Below are positions 43,236-52,422 of a stretch of DNA of 64,000 nt, piece by piece. The DNA lies in the NCBI GenBank assembly GCA_041736675.1, contig JBGSTD010000063.1, positions 1 to 64,000 of the forward strand, written 5' to 3'. Origin of the DNA: Salaquimonas sp041736675. Its GTDB lineage: Bacteria > Pseudomonadota > Alphaproteobacteria > Rhizobiales > Rhizobiaceae. The notes below the pieces were generated by a model that was given only the letters and a program-made list of their open reading frames with translations, was not told where the DNA came from and searched no databases. Every line of letters begins with the position of its first letter. Position 1 is the stretch's first letter. The position numbers and the translations under genes are program-made.

Positions 43236-43466
43236 TCACGCGTGAAACGCGTAACCTACAGCTGCGTAAGCAGCCGATTTCGCTTCGGCAAAAATACTTT
43301 GCGATGATCGCCCAGTGTGGTGTCCAATTCCGCTGACCAGCCGTGCAACGACTGCCGCAATCAGGCAGAGCGGAAAGGACAATGCCAATAGTGTTGCGTA
43401 GAGCAGGCGGTCGGAAAGATCCATTTGACCGGATTTTCTGCCTGTTGCAGATTTTCCCTCACTCAT
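43236..43466 (-). CDS. pufQ: PufQ, bacteriochlorophyll synthesis-associated membrane protein
   Basis: PufQ (76 aa) is a small single-pass membrane protein encoded just upstream of pufB and affects the flow of bacteriochlorophyll intermediates. The start is the ATG at 43466 with GGAGGA upstream; the open frame upstream overlaps bchZ. The hydrophobic segment LYATLLALSFPLCLIAAVVA and the C-terminal IFAEAKSAAYAAVGYAFHA are typical of the family. It lies 79 bases after bchZ. Confidence 0.88.
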   Translation of the reverse strand: MSEGKSATGRKSGQMDLSDRLLYATLLALSFPLCLIAAVVARLVSGIGHHTGRSSQSIFAEAKSAAYAAVGYAFHA

Positions 43467-43545
43467 GCCATTCTCCTCCAGGTTTGCCGGAATTTTCCGG
43501 CGGATTGCCGGATCCTTCCGAAATTCATGTTTCACAAACAACAAA

Positions 43546-44997
43546 CTATACGTGCATAGCTCTTTGCTTGGTTGCTTCGCGCACATGCGCGATCGTGACT
43601 TCGTTCTCAGACATTCGTTTCGCGGCTTTTTCTGAAGCATCCCGCAGGCGCTTTGCAGCAGAAATGCGCACCAGTACGGGCTCCAAATTGACAAGGCGAT
43701 CAAGCTCGCTCTGTGCGTCTAGTGTCCATTTGACTTCCCTGTTGTTGCTCATGGTTGTTGGCTCAACCGCATCCAGTTCGCTGGACAGGGGAAGGATGTT
43801 GAACAGAACATCAAAGAGGGAATTGCATATTTCCTGTATCATCCAGGAGGCACCGGAATAACCCATTACAGGCGTACCCGTGTGCCTCCGGATGATGGCT
43901 CCGGGGAAGGAGAGCTGGATGAATCTGGCGCGGGACTTGTGCTCTGCCATGTACATGCGTTCATTATAGGAGCCGAACATGACCAGGGGTGGTTTGGTTC
44001 TGACCAGTTCACTGACATTGGCGTTGTCTGTTTTCTTGCCTGGATTGCGCTGAACCGAGAATGTGCAGGGCAATCCCATTTCCTCTTCAAGAAAATTGCG
44101 TACACCACGCTCGTAAGTCTCATTGGCAACGATGGCAAAACTGGCTGTGGCAAAGAAATCCTGGGTGACGGAACGCCACAAGTCCCACATGGGCTTCAAG
44201 GTGGTGTGTTTTTCGCGCTCAATAAATGGTTCGGGGTCAAGTCCGAGAATTTCTCCAAGCTTGCGTAAAAACGCGGTAGTTGAGTGAATTCCGATCGGTG
44301 CCTGAAGATAGGGTCTATCCAGCGCTTCACAAAGAAGACGGCCAAATTCGCGGTACATGCAGATGTTTGCCTCCGCCTGGGGAAGCAATTTCACATCTTC
44401 AAGATGGCTTCCAAGCGGAAAGGTCAGGTTGACTTCAGCACCAATGCCTTCAACCAGGCGGCGGATTTCAGCAAGGTCAGACGGCAGGTTGAAAGTGCCG
44501 TAAATCGGCCCGATAATATTGACTTTGGGTCTGGCACCCTCGACGCGCTTTTTGGGTGCGGGAATTTTTCCCTTCTTCGGGCCAAACTCCGTCCAAAGCC
44601 ACTTAAGTGCACGGTCTGCACTTTGCCACTGGTCCTCGTCAATGGTGCGCGGGAGGAACCGCTGGATGTTGGAGCCTTCCGGCGTTACACCGCCGCCGAT
44701 CATTTCAGCGATGGAGCCGGTGACAACCACTGCCGGCAGATCAGGATCCAGTGCCAGGCGCGCCCGTTTCATTGCGCCCTCAGTGCCATGCTGTCCGAGT
44801 TCGTCTTCAGACAAGCCGCTCACGACGATAGGGAGTTCGTGGGGTGGCAAGGCATCGGTATAGTGCAGAACCGAGGTAACCGGCAGGTTTTCGCAGCCAA
44901 CCGGGCCGTCAATTATGACCTGCAATCCCTTGATGGCGGTAAAAGCGTAGACGCTTCCCCAATATCCACCTGCCCTGTCGTGATCGAGTATCAGCAT
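43546..44997 (-). CDS. bchZ: Chlorophyllide a reductase subunit Z
   Basis: BchZ (483 aa) is a NifK-like subunit of the BchXYZ chlorophyllide a reductase, which forms the bacteriochlorin ring. The start MLILDHDRAGGYWGSVYAFT and the VIIDGPVGCENLPVTSVLHY segment with its cluster Cys are characteristic. Subsequent motifs are VVTGSIAEMIGGGVTPEGSN and PVLVRISAAKRLRDASEKAA at the C-terminus. Its start overlaps the bchY end by seven bases. Confidence 0.97.
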   Translation of the reverse strand: MLILDHDRAGGYWGSVYAFTAIKGLQVIIDGPVGCENLPVTSVLHYTDALPPHELPIVVSGLSEDELGQHGTEGAMKRARLALDPDLPAVVVTGSIAEMIGGGVTPEGSNIQRFLPRTIDEDQWQSADRALKWLWTEFGPKKGKIPAPKKRVEGARPKVNIIGPIYGTFNLPSDLAEIRRLVEGIGAEVNLTFPLGSHLEDVKLLPQAEANICMYREFGRLLCEALDRPYLQAPIGIHSTTAFLRKLGEILGLDPEPFIEREKHTTLKPMWDLWRSVTQDFFATASFAIVANETYERGVRNFLEEEMGLPCTFSVQRNPGKKTDNANVSELVRTKPPLVMFGSYNERMYMAEHKSRARFIQLSFPGAIIRRHTGTPVMGYSGASWMIQEICNSLFDVLFNILPLSSELDAVEPTTMSNNREVKWTLDAQSELDRLVNLEPVLVRISAAKRLRDASEKAAKRMSENEVTIAHVREATKQRAMHV

Positions 44998-46562
44998 CCT
45001 ACTGCATCTCCCGAATCGACCGCGTTTTTCGATGCACCAACCCTTGCCGCAAATTTTTTCCGGTAAGCGGAATTGTCGGCGGGAATATCCTCCCAGATAC
45101 CTGCAGTGTCGCCCTTGCCAACGCCATCGAAGAAATCCTTCATCTTTTCAAAGCGCGGTTTGTTGGCGAGGGCTGCATTGATGACGCCGGCAAGCGACCC
45201 TGCTCCGGCGGGACCCATCAGGGGTCGGGCAGAAATCAGGTTCGTAAAATAAAGGGCAGGGGTTGCCGCCTCTTTTGCCTTTTGCACAACCGGCGTGGTA
45301 CCGATTGCAATATCAGGCTCAAATTCATGGAATGCTGCCAGGTCTTGTTCGAGCGAGGCACGGAATTGTACATGGACACCATGGGCTTGCAGCCAAGCAG
45401 CGTCATCAGAGCTGAATCTGGTTTTCGGACAGGCAGTTCCCACATAGCGAAGGTCCGCGCCGGATTCTATCAGCAGTCTTCCTACCAGCAATTCTGAGCC
45501 TTCATACCCCGAAAGGGTTATCCGGCCCTTGATCGGGTTCAAGGCCAGTGCTGCTTTGGTTGCGCCAACCATGGCATTTCTGGTTGCATTGATTGTTTCG
45601 CGTTTGACGTTGCAGGTTTCACCGATCGCATTAATCCAGGTATCCATGCCTTCCGCGCCGACCGGGGCTGAGCCGATGATCGGACGACCTGCTGCCTCAA
45701 ACTCGCGAAAGGAGGCAGTATAGAACGGGTGAATTGCAGCAACTGCCGCGCAATCAAGGGCGGAATAAAGCTCGCGCCACTCGCGCACCGGTACGGTTGG
45801 ACCGACAGCCAATCCCATGGGCTCCAATATCGAGCCGATAATCAGGTGGTCGGCAGGAAACATTTCGCCAACAAGGGTGATGGTGGGCTTGTCTTTCAAC
45901 CCATCGCGTGGTGCCTGAACCGGTCCCGCCTTGATTTCCTGGCGCGCAAAATTGAGCATTGCCGCAGAAAGCACATCTTTTGCTTCGGCATGGGTCGGAA
46001 CACCAAAACCTGGCACATCGATGCCAACAATCCGCACGCCCCTGATTTCCTTCGGTAACATTTGAAGTGGAACACCAGATGCGGTCGGGACGCAAAGATT
46101 GGTAACTATAACAGCATCGTATTTTTCTGGATCAGCCATTTCGTGGACAGCATCGCGAATGTCTTCGTAAAGCTTGCCGGTCACGAGTGATTCTGAATTG
46201 AAAGGCACATATCCAACGGTGCGTTTTGCACCATAAAAATGTGAGGTGAAGGTCAGGCCGTAAACGCAACAGGCTGATCCGGAAAGGATGGTGCCGACAC
46301 GGCGCATTCTAAGGCCAACGCGCAGGGAACCAAATGCAGGGCACATGGATTGCGGCTGGTCGTGGGGGCCTTTTGGATAATCTTTCTCGAACTTGTCCAG
46401 CAGTTCGGATTTCCCCGCTGCCTTTGCCGCTGCTTTCATCTGGTCAGCGCCTGCATGGCAACCGCTCCCAGTGGCCATTTCGACGGAATCCATGCGACCT
46501 GTGGAAACGCTGTCTGCGTCCTCAAGGTCTGCGATGTGTCTGTTGTCGATCAGGTTTTCCAC
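44991..46562 (-). CDS. bchY: Chlorophyllide a reductase subunit Y
   Basis: BchY is the NifD-like subunit of BchXYZ. Its conserved part begins with GSGCHAGADQMKAAAKAAGK, followed by DYPKGPHDQPQSMCPAFGSL and LSGSACCVYGLTFTSHFYGA with cluster cysteines. The N-terminal start is uncertain: the GTG at 46562 gives 523 aa and lies just after the bchX stop at 46579, while the ATG at 46493 gives 500 aa. The frame stays open to 46703 inside bchX, but that part is probably not translated. Confidence 0.95.
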   Translation of the reverse strand: MENLIDNRHIADLEDADSVSTGRMDSVEMATGSGCHAGADQMKAAAKAAGKSELLDKFEKDYPKGPHDQPQSMCPAFGSLRVGLRMRRVGTILSGSACCVYGLTFTSHFYGAKRTVGYVPFNSESLVTGKLYEDIRDAVHEMADPEKYDAVIVTNLCVPTASGVPLQMLPKEIRGVRIVGIDVPGFGVPTHAEAKDVLSAAMLNFARQEIKAGPVQAPRDGLKDKPTITLVGEMFPADHLIIGSILEPMGLAVGPTVPVREWRELYSALDCAAVAAIHPFYTASFREFEAAGRPIIGSAPVGAEGMDTWINAIGETCNVKRETINATRNAMVGATKAALALNPIKGRITLSGYEGSELLVGRLLIESGADLRYVGTACPKTRFSSDDAAWLQAHGVHVQFRASLEQDLAAFHEFEPDIAIGTTPVVQKAKEAATPALYFTNLISARPLMGPAGAGSLAGVINAALANKPRFEKMKDFFDGVGKGDTAGIWEDIPADNSAYRKKFAARVGASKNAVDSGDAVGC

Positions 46563-46578
46563 GTTCAAGCAGCTTTCA

Positions 46579-47601
46579 TCAAACGGCGTCGTAAACGACT
46601 TCGAGGGATTTTTTGTTAAATGTACTGGCAGCGCACATGTCTTCAACGGTTGCCGGGATGAGCTTGTAATTCGCTCCGGTTTCGCTCGCATCGAACAGGC
46701 CAAGAAGGCCGTCTTGGTCGAGCGGTTTTGGCAGAACAGGAGGCGCCGCCCCTAGATTGATGGAAAGAGCCTCAAACAGCGGTCCCCATTGGGATTCGTG
46801 CGTACCGATGATCTGGTAGTTCGCACTTTTGCGCCGTATGTCGTCGTCCTGGGGGATTGAGGCGAGAACCGGAATGCCTACGGCATCGGCGAATGCCTGG
46901 GCTTCCCCTGTCCCGTCATCCTTATTGATGACCATGCCTGCGACACCCACATTTCCGCCGAGATTGCGGAAATACTGGACGGCCGAGCAGACATTGTTTG
47001 CCACATAAAGAGATTGCAGATCATTCGATCCGACGACGACAACCTTCTGGCACATGTCGCGGGCAATCGGGAGGCCAAAGCCGCCACAAACCACATCGCC
47101 CAGGAAGTCCAGCAGGACGTAGTCAAAATCCCAGTCGTGGAAGCCGAGTTTTTCGAGGGTTTCAAATCCGTGGATAATGCCTCTGCCGCCGCAACCGCGA
47201 CCGACCTCAGGGCCACCCAATTCCATCGCATAAACGCCGTCGCGCTTGAAACAGACATCCCCAATGGCAACTTCTTCTCCAGCTGCTTTTCGGGCAGAGG
47301 AGGTTTGAATGATGGTGGGGCAGGCGCGTCCGCCGAAGAGAAGTGAGGTGGTGTCACTCTTGGGGTCGCAGCCGATCAGCAAAACCTTCTTGCCTAACTG
47401 GGCCAACATGAAGGACAGGTTGGCCAGGGTGAAGCTCTTGCCGATGCCTCCCTTGCCATAAATGGCAATTATCTGGGTCTGCTTGGTGATTTCACCGCTT
47501 GAAGGCGCATCGGGTTCAATAGCCGCCTCGCGACGCAACTCCTCGTGCATATCCACTTCTTCCGTGGCATCAGGGCGGTCTAAATATTGTCCTTCAGTCA
47601 T
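46579..47601 (-). CDS. bchX: Chlorophyllide a reductase iron protein BchX
   Basis: BchX (340 aa) is the NifH-like ATPase that reduces the BchY-BchZ component. The P-loop is AIYGKGGIGKSFTLANLSFM at about residues 46-65. The Cys ligands of the bridging cluster are in GRGCGGRGIIHG and DVVCGGFGLPIA. A polar N-terminal extension of about 40 residues precedes the nucleotide-binding domain, as is normal for BchX and unlike BchL. The start overlaps bchC by four bases. Confidence 0.97.
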   Translation of the reverse strand: MTEGQYLDRPDATEEVDMHEELRREAAIEPDAPSSGEITKQTQIIAIYGKGGIGKSFTLANLSFMLAQLGKKVLLIGCDPKSDTTSLLFGGRACPTIIQTSSARKAAGEEVAIGDVCFKRDGVYAMELGGPEVGRGCGGRGIIHGFETLEKLGFHDWDFDYVLLDFLGDVVCGGFGLPIARDMCQKVVVVGSNDLQSLYVANNVCSAVQYFRNLGGNVGVAGMVINKDDGTGEAQAFADAVGIPVLASIPQDDDIRRKSANYQIIGTHESQWGPLFEALSINLGAAPPVLPKPLDQDGLLGLFDASETGANYKLIPATVEDMCAASTFNKKSLEVVYDAV

Positions 47602-48539
47602 GATTCATGCCTCCAATCGAGGATCATTTTGATGCAGTCGGGATCATTGAAGGCCGTGGCATAGGCTGCCGGAGCAGCGCTGCTTGGGGCTCGATGGCTG
47701 ATAAGATCGTCGAGGCTCAATTGCCCCTTTTCGATGAGCGACAGGACTGCCGTGACATCATCCGGTTTGAATTCCGCGGATATTTGCAGTTTCGCTTCGC
47801 GCATGAATGCGGCAGGGAAATCGAGCGAAATACGCTCCTTGTAAAATCCGGCAAGTGTGAGTGTACCCCCCGGCGCAAGGCAGGAAACTGCGATGTCCAG
47901 CACTTCATTTGCGCCGCTGGCATCAATGATGCTCTTGTGGTCGCGCCTGGAATCGGCCCCAAACTGCGTGATCGAGTAACCCTTCGCGCCATCCCTTCTT
48001 CGGGGGTCTATTTCCCAGACAGTGGGGGTGGAATTGCCGATTGCCATGGAGATGCGTGCCAACAGACGGCCAACCACGCCATGGCCGATTATCAGATCAA
48101 CTTCCGCTTTCGGAGCCATCGCAATTGCATGATAGGCGGTTGCGGCCAGTGCCAGAAGTACTGACTTTTCTGCCAGGGTTTCCGGTACTGCAATCGCTCG
48201 GGAACTTTCCACAACCAGCAAGGAAGCAGACGCACCGAACAGGCTGGAAATTCCCTTGAAACAGCGAGCGCCGGGGATAAATACCAATTGGCCAACCGCA
48301 TGAGAGGCACTCTTGCCAGCCTCGACCACACGCCCGACGGCTTCATAGCCGGGAACCAGTGGATAACCCATTCCGGGGAAGGGTGGCATTGAGCCGTCCC
48401 AGAACATTTTCTCGGTCCCGGTGGAAATACCGCTCCAGCAAGTTTCAACCAGAATATCATTGTCCTGTGCGTCGATCATCTCGATACCAGCAAGGCTGAT
48501 TTCTCTTGGTTTTTCGAATATTACGGCTGTTGCTTCCAT
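47598..48539 (-). CDS. bchC: Bacteriochlorophyllide 3-hydroxyethyl dehydrogenase BchC
   Basis: BchC (313 aa) belongs to the medium-chain dehydrogenase family and oxidises the 3-hydroxyethyl group to the acetyl of bacteriochlorophyllide a. Features are ETCWSGISTGTEKMFWDGSM, PGYEAVGRVVEAG and the nucleotide-binding part DLIIGHGVVGRLLARISMAI. It lies 147 bases downstream of crtF. A perfect TGT-N12-ACA site at 48611 lies 72 bases before its start, which implies it also has its own promoter within the superoperon. Confidence 0.95.
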   Translation of the reverse strand: MEATAVIFEKPREISLAGIEMIDAQDNDILVETCWSGISTGTEKMFWDGSMPPFPGMGYPLVPGYEAVGRVVEAGKSASHAVGQLVFIPGARCFKGISSLFGASASLLVVESSRAIAVPETLAEKSVLLALAATAYHAIAMAPKAEVDLIIGHGVVGRLLARISMAIGNSTPTVWEIDPRRRDGAKGYSITQFGADSRRDHKSIIDASGANEVLDIAVSCLAPGGTLTLAGFYKERISLDFPAAFMREAKLQISAEFKPDDVTAVLSLIEKGQLSLDDLISHRAPSSAAPAAYATAFNDPDCIKMILDWRHES

Positions 48540-48610
48540 ATTTTTGGGAACGACAATTTCTGATTGCCGGACTCATCCTCCTGTAGTCAGTTTAGATTGA
48601 CAGTTTAAAG

Positions 48611-48628
48611 TGTCAACTATTATTTACA
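48611..48628. promoter_or_regulatory. PpsR/CrtJ-type site upstream of bchC
   Basis: TGTCAA-N6-TTTACA is a full TGT-N12-ACA match in the crtF-bchC gap. A flanking TTGACA (48598-48603) on its left gives an additional partial symmetry with TGTCAA. Confidence 0.75.
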
Positions 48629-48686
48629 TCTTTTTATGTTTTTTGGAGTTTTTATCGAGTTGCAAACAAGCTCGGAATTTCAGCGG

Positions 48687-49916
48687 CTAGGTTTGCGCAT
48701 GAATAAGCGTCGCCAAAAGCGGATTGGTTGTTTTCATGACCCGGGTCGTTGAGAATCCGGCCTCGGCCAACAATTCCCGAATGCGGGACGGCGTGCGGCA
48801 TTGACCCGATCGCATCGCCGTGAAGTAAAGTTTGAAATAGGCTGATGCCAAACGCTGGCCGTCTGATTTTCCATTCATCGCTTCGGCGATCAGCAAACTT
48901 GCATGTGGTTTCATTGAGCTATGAAGATTTTTCAGCAGGCGCAAAACGGCCTGATCGTTGTGGTCACATAAAATTCTCACGAGCGTCAGAAGGTCGGCAT
49001 CATTGTCGATAACGTCTTCAAAAAAGTTTCCGCCTTTTGCTGATAAAACTGCAGTTGGGTTGTATTGTCGAAAGTGGACCATTGCCTCTTCAGCAACAGA
49101 GGGGAGATCAAAGAGACCTAGTTCAATGTGAGGATGCTTGTGATGGAGATGGCCGAGAAATGCGCCATTGCCGCCGCCGATGTCCAGTACGGAGCGGATG
49201 TTGTCAAACGGATAAGCGTCCAGCACTACTTCTGCAATCATTGCCTGGCTGTGGCGCATCAGCTCCGAATAGGCAGAAACCTTTTCGGACTCAAGGGCAT
49301 CAGGTTTTTCGCAATTGGCATAAGCCCAAAACCAGGCGGTCTCCGTGTGAGGGATGTTTCCAGACATCAGGGCAACGGGATCAGCAAGGTCTCGATACAG
49401 CATGGCGTGATGGCGCACCATCGCTGAAATTCCTTCATCCGCCGCGATGACTGCACCAAAATCATCCAGCATCCAGTACTTTTTGAAAGGATCAAAACCC
49501 TTGTGGCTGCAGATCAGCTTCAGGTTTTCGGCAGCCTGTAGTAAATTTTCCAGAGCAGGTTCAGCAAGGTGCGTGCTGTCTGGTTTTGCAGCATTCAGCG
49601 AATGGAGAATTTCGATTGTGGTTTTAGGCGTGGCTTGCAGTAACCTGAACAGATCCAGTTCGACACATGCGAACAAGATCTGTGAATAAACAAATCCACC
49701 GGTGATCTTGAACAGTTCATTCGCCTGCCTTTTTGCAAAGGATTTGGTCAGCCAAAACCGCGTTGCCCATCGGCGAAATGAGGGATTAGACACCTGCGCA
49801 TTGCGCCACAGCTTCAGACGCTGGCGAAGTGTCAGGCTGGCCGAACCTTCCGGCATCTGACGGTTTCCTGTTGCAATTCCGTGAAGGGGTGACGGATTGC
49901 CGATTTCACGGTTCAT
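48687..49916 (-). CDS. crtF: Demethylspheroidene O-methyltransferase CrtF
   Basis: CrtF (409 aa) methylates the C1 hydroxyl of acyclic carotenoids with SAM as donor, in the spheroidene/spirilloxanthin pathway. The SAM-binding motif is RSVLDIGGGNGAFLGHLHHK, and the dimerisation region includes FVYSQILFACVELDLFRLL. The catalytic-like region DADLLTLVRILCDHNDQAVL follows. It lies five bases after crtE and shares its transcript. Confidence 0.94.
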   Translation of the reverse strand: MNREIGNPSPLHGIATGNRQMPEGSASLTLRQRLKLWRNAQVSNPSFRRWATRFWLTKSFAKRQANELFKITGGFVYSQILFACVELDLFRLLQATPKTTIEILHSLNAAKPDSTHLAEPALENLLQAAENLKLICSHKGFDPFKKYWMLDDFGAVIAADEGISAMVRHHAMLYRDLADPVALMSGNIPHTETAWFWAYANCEKPDALESEKVSAYSELMRHSQAMIAEVVLDAYPFDNIRSVLDIGGGNGAFLGHLHHKHPHIELGLFDLPSVAEEAMVHFRQYNPTAVLSAKGGNFFEDVIDNDADLLTLVRILCDHNDQAVLRLLKNLHSSMKPHASLLIAEAMNGKSDGQRLASAYFKLYFTAMRSGQCRTPSRIRELLAEAGFSTTRVMKTTNPLLATLIHAQT

Positions 49917-49921
49917 CGTGT

Positions 49922-50800
49922 TTATGCCGCACTCGTGGTTCTTGTCTTGTCGATCAATCCTTCGGGCACAAGACGGTTGGCTTCGTTCCTGATCAACTTG
50001 CGCAGCGCATCGCCGCCTTGACAGTCCGGAATGCAGCGTGCCGCTTCATCGACCTTTACAGCCAATTGTTCAAGGGAACCCTCGATGCCATAAACTTCGA
50101 CGGAGTTTGGCCGGTTATTGGTCCCATCCTGACCGCAGGGTTTACCCATTTTTTCGCTGCTGCCGGCATAATCATATAGATCGTCCGCGATCTGGTAAGC
50201 TGCCCCCAACGCGTTTCCAAGTCCCTGCCATTGCAGCGGGTCACCTCCGCCCGATATTGCTCCGGCTGAAACAGCACCTGTAAACAGTGAGGCAGTTTTG
50301 GCGCGATGATACTGATCGAGGTCGATTTTTGGTTCACTTTCCCATGCTTGCCCGGCAACAAGGCCATATGGCATCCCGACCGCCTTGCTGATGGTGGTTA
50401 TCAAGGGCGCAATCAAATGGGGCGATGAAACGCATTCTCGGGCGATTGTTTCAAAGGCAAGTACAATCAGACCATCACCGGTCAACAAAGCGAGTGGCTC
50501 GCTAAAAGCCATATGAACAGTTGGCTTGCCGCGCCTGATTTCTGCATTGTCGAAACACGGCATGTCATCATGGATCAGGGAAGCGCAATGCAGAAGTTCG
50601 ATTGCTGTTGCCGCTGCATTGGTTGCATGAGGGTTTGCATCGCCACAAGCACCGGCAATAGCCAGACAAAGACGGGGTCTGATTCTTGCCCCCCCCGGAA
50701 AGATTGCATACCGGATTGCCTCGGCTATCTTGGGCGGACATCCATTGGCCGTGGCATAGGTAATCGCTTTTTCAAGACCCTGATTGATCCTGTCAGACAT
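49922..50800 (-). CDS. crtE: Geranylgeranyl diphosphate synthase CrtE
   Basis: CrtE (292 aa) makes C20 geranylgeranyl diphosphate for carotenoids and the bacteriochlorophyll tail. The first aspartate-rich motif is IHDDMPCFDNAEIRRGKPTV (about residues 77-96) and the second DDLYDYAGSSEKMGKPCGQD. The ATG at 50800 with GGAGGAGA upstream replaces an upstream in-frame start at 50830. It heads the long crtEF-bchCXYZ-puf unit. Two PpsR sites lie just upstream. Confidence 0.95.
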   Translation of the reverse strand: MSDRINQGLEKAITYATANGCPPKIAEAIRYAIFPGGARIRPRLCLAIAGACGDANPHATNAAATAIELLHCASLIHDDMPCFDNAEIRRGKPTVHMAFSEPLALLTGDGLIVLAFETIARECVSSPHLIAPLITTISKAVGMPYGLVAGQAWESEPKIDLDQYHRAKTASLFTGAVSAGAISGGGDPLQWQGLGNALGAAYQIADDLYDYAGSSEKMGKPCGQDGTNNRPNSVEVYGIEGSLEQLAVKVDEAARCIPDCQGGDALRKLIRNEANRLVPEGLIDKTRTTSAA

Positions 50801-50839
50801 AGTAAGTCTCCTCCAGCAGCCATTGTCCAAAATTCAGTT

Positions 50840-50883
50840 TGTTAATTTTATTTTACAAACTAGACTGTCAATTAAAATTGACA
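50840..50883. promoter_or_regulatory. Two PpsR/CrtJ-type sites in the crtE-crtD divergent region
   Basis: TGTTAA-N6-TTTACA (50840-50857) and TGTCAA-N6-TTGACA (50866-50883) are both full TGT-N12-ACA palindromes with starts 26 bp apart. They lie between the divergent starts of crtE and crtD and could repress both directions cooperatively. Confidence 0.85.
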
Positions 50884-50919
50884 TATTTTAAGGAAAAGTC
50901 AACTTGTGCCGGAGAAGAT

Positions 50920-52422
50920 TTGAAACACACCTTGCATAAGCCGATTGTTGTTATTGGTGCCGGGATGGCCGGGCTTGCCGCTGCGCTGCTTTTGTCGGGG
51001 CGTGGCCACCGAGTGATCGTTATTGAAAAAAATAACGCGCCAGGCGGCAAAATGCGGCTTGTCGAAGCGGGTGGAAGGTCGTTTGATGCTGGGCCAACAG
51101 TATTGACGATGAAGTGGGTTTTCGATGAATTGCTGGGTGAGTTCGGAACAGAACTGGAGCGCGAAATCAGTCTGGAAAAATCAGAAGTGCTGGCTCGGCA
51201 TTTCTGGTCGGACGGAGAGAGCCTCGATCTTTTCGCGAACGTTTCGAACAGCGCCAATGCTATTGCCAGTTTTTCAGATGCCCGCAATGCAGAAGGCTAT
51301 CTCAGGTTTTGTGCGGACAGCAAGGCAATCTTTGACACCTTGCAACGCAGTTATATTGCCGCCCCACGTCCCGGACCTCTGCAACTGGGTGGACGAATTG
51401 GAATGGCAAATCCCGGCAAACTGCTTGGACTGAAACCTTTTTCGACGCTTTGGTCGGCCTTGGGAAGTTATTTTCCAGATCCCAGATTGCGCCAACTTTT
51501 CGCCAGATATGCAACTTATTGCGGGTCGTCGCCCTTCCAGGCTCCGGCAACACTGATGCTGGTAGCCCATGTGGAGCAGGATGGCGTCTGGTTGATCAAG
51601 GGAGGAATGCACGCCCTTGCCGTCAGGCTGCGTGATCTTGCCAAACGAAACGGTGCAGAATTCCGGTTCGGGCAAAAGGTGGAAAGACTTGTCACAAACA
51701 AGGGTAGGGTGGTTTCAGTTGAAACTTCGGATGGGGCGATTACTGCAGATCGCGTGATTTTCAATGGCGATGTATCTGATGTTGCCGATTTATTGGGTAA
51801 CCCGCTCGCGCCAAAGAAAGTCATTCAGAAACATCGTTCGCTGTCCGCGCTCGTTGCCTGCATGGTTGCGCGCCCGGTCAACAAGAGCCTGCAGCACCAC
51901 AATGTGTTTTTTAGCGACGATTACAAATCGGAATTTGATGCCATTTTCAAATCAAGCAAGCCACCAAGTGATCCGACTGTCTATCTTTGCGCTTTGGACA
52001 GAAGCGGTGACGGCCATAGTGCGCCATCGTCGATCAATGGCGCAGAGCGGATCTACATGCTGATGAACATGCCGGCCAATGGCGATAGCTGGGACTGGTC
52101 AAAAACGGAACTTAGTCATTGTTTGGACCTTTCCTTGAAGCGGCTGGAAAAGAACGGATTGGAACTTGCGGATGTCAACCCGGACATTTCCGTAACGGGC
52201 CCGAACGGGTTTGAGCAATTGTTTCCCGGCAGTGGTGGCTCTCTCTATGGACGTGCTTCCCACGGCTGGATGGCATCATTTCAACGGCTGGGTTCAAGGA
52301 GCAGGATTGGAGGGCTCTATTTTGCAGGAGGCAGCGTTCACCCCGGTCCGGGTGTTCCCATGGCGGCACTGTCCGGAAAGCTGGCGGCAGAATGCCTGAT
52401 ATCAGACCTTGCTTTGACCTGA
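50920..52422 (+). CDS. crtD: Methoxyneurosporene dehydrogenase CrtD (carotenoid 3,4-desaturase)
   Basis: CrtD (about 500 aa) is a FAD-dependent carotenoid desaturase of the CrtI family. The dinucleotide-binding site is IVVIGAGMAGLAAALLLSGR, then VIVIEKNNAPGGKMR, and the C-terminal FAD motif is GLYFAGGSVHPGPGVPMAAL. It acts on hydroxylated, methylated intermediates after CrtC and CrtF. I chose the TTG at 50920, which follows GGAGAAGA; the frame is open from 50839 through the PpsR sites. It overlaps crtC by 31 bases. Confidence 0.92.
   Translation: MKHTLHKPIVVIGAGMAGLAAALLLSGRGHRVIVIEKNNAPGGKMRLVEAGGRSFDAGPTVLTMKWVFDELLGEFGTELEREISLEKSEVLARHFWSDGESLDLFANVSNSANAIASFSDARNAEGYLRFCADSKAIFDTLQRSYIAAPRPGPLQLGGRIGMANPGKLLGLKPFSTLWSALGSYFPDPRLRQLFARYATYCGSSPFQAPATLMLVAHVEQDGVWLIKGGMHALAVRLRDLAKRNGAEFRFGQKVERLVTNKGRVVSVETSDGAITADRVIFNGDVSDVADLLGNPLAPKKVIQKHRSLSALVACMVARPVNKSLQHHNVFFSDDYKSEFDAIFKSSKPPSDPTVYLCALDRSGDGHSAPSSINGAERIYMLMNMPANGDSWDWSKTELSHCLDLSLKRLEKNGLELADVNPDISVTGPNGFEQLFPGSGGSLYGRASHGWMASFQRLGSRSRIGGLYFAGGSVHPGPGVPMAALSGKLAAECLISDLALT

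Noticed and set aside
44284..45066. A 260-codon plus-strand open frame.
   Set aside because: It runs antisense to bchZ and resembles a mirror of its codon pattern; no ribosome-binding site or family pattern.
46563..46703. N-terminal extension of bchY inside bchX.
   Set aside because: It would overlap bchX by 125 bases and has no similarity to known BchY starts.
48597..48616. TTGACA-N8-TGTCAA inverted repeat beside the bchC site, as a second PpsR or Fnr-type site.
   Set aside because: The arms have the opposite orientation to TGT-N12-ACA, and the sequence does not fit TTGAT-N4-ATCAA, so I left it as a flank of the PpsR site.
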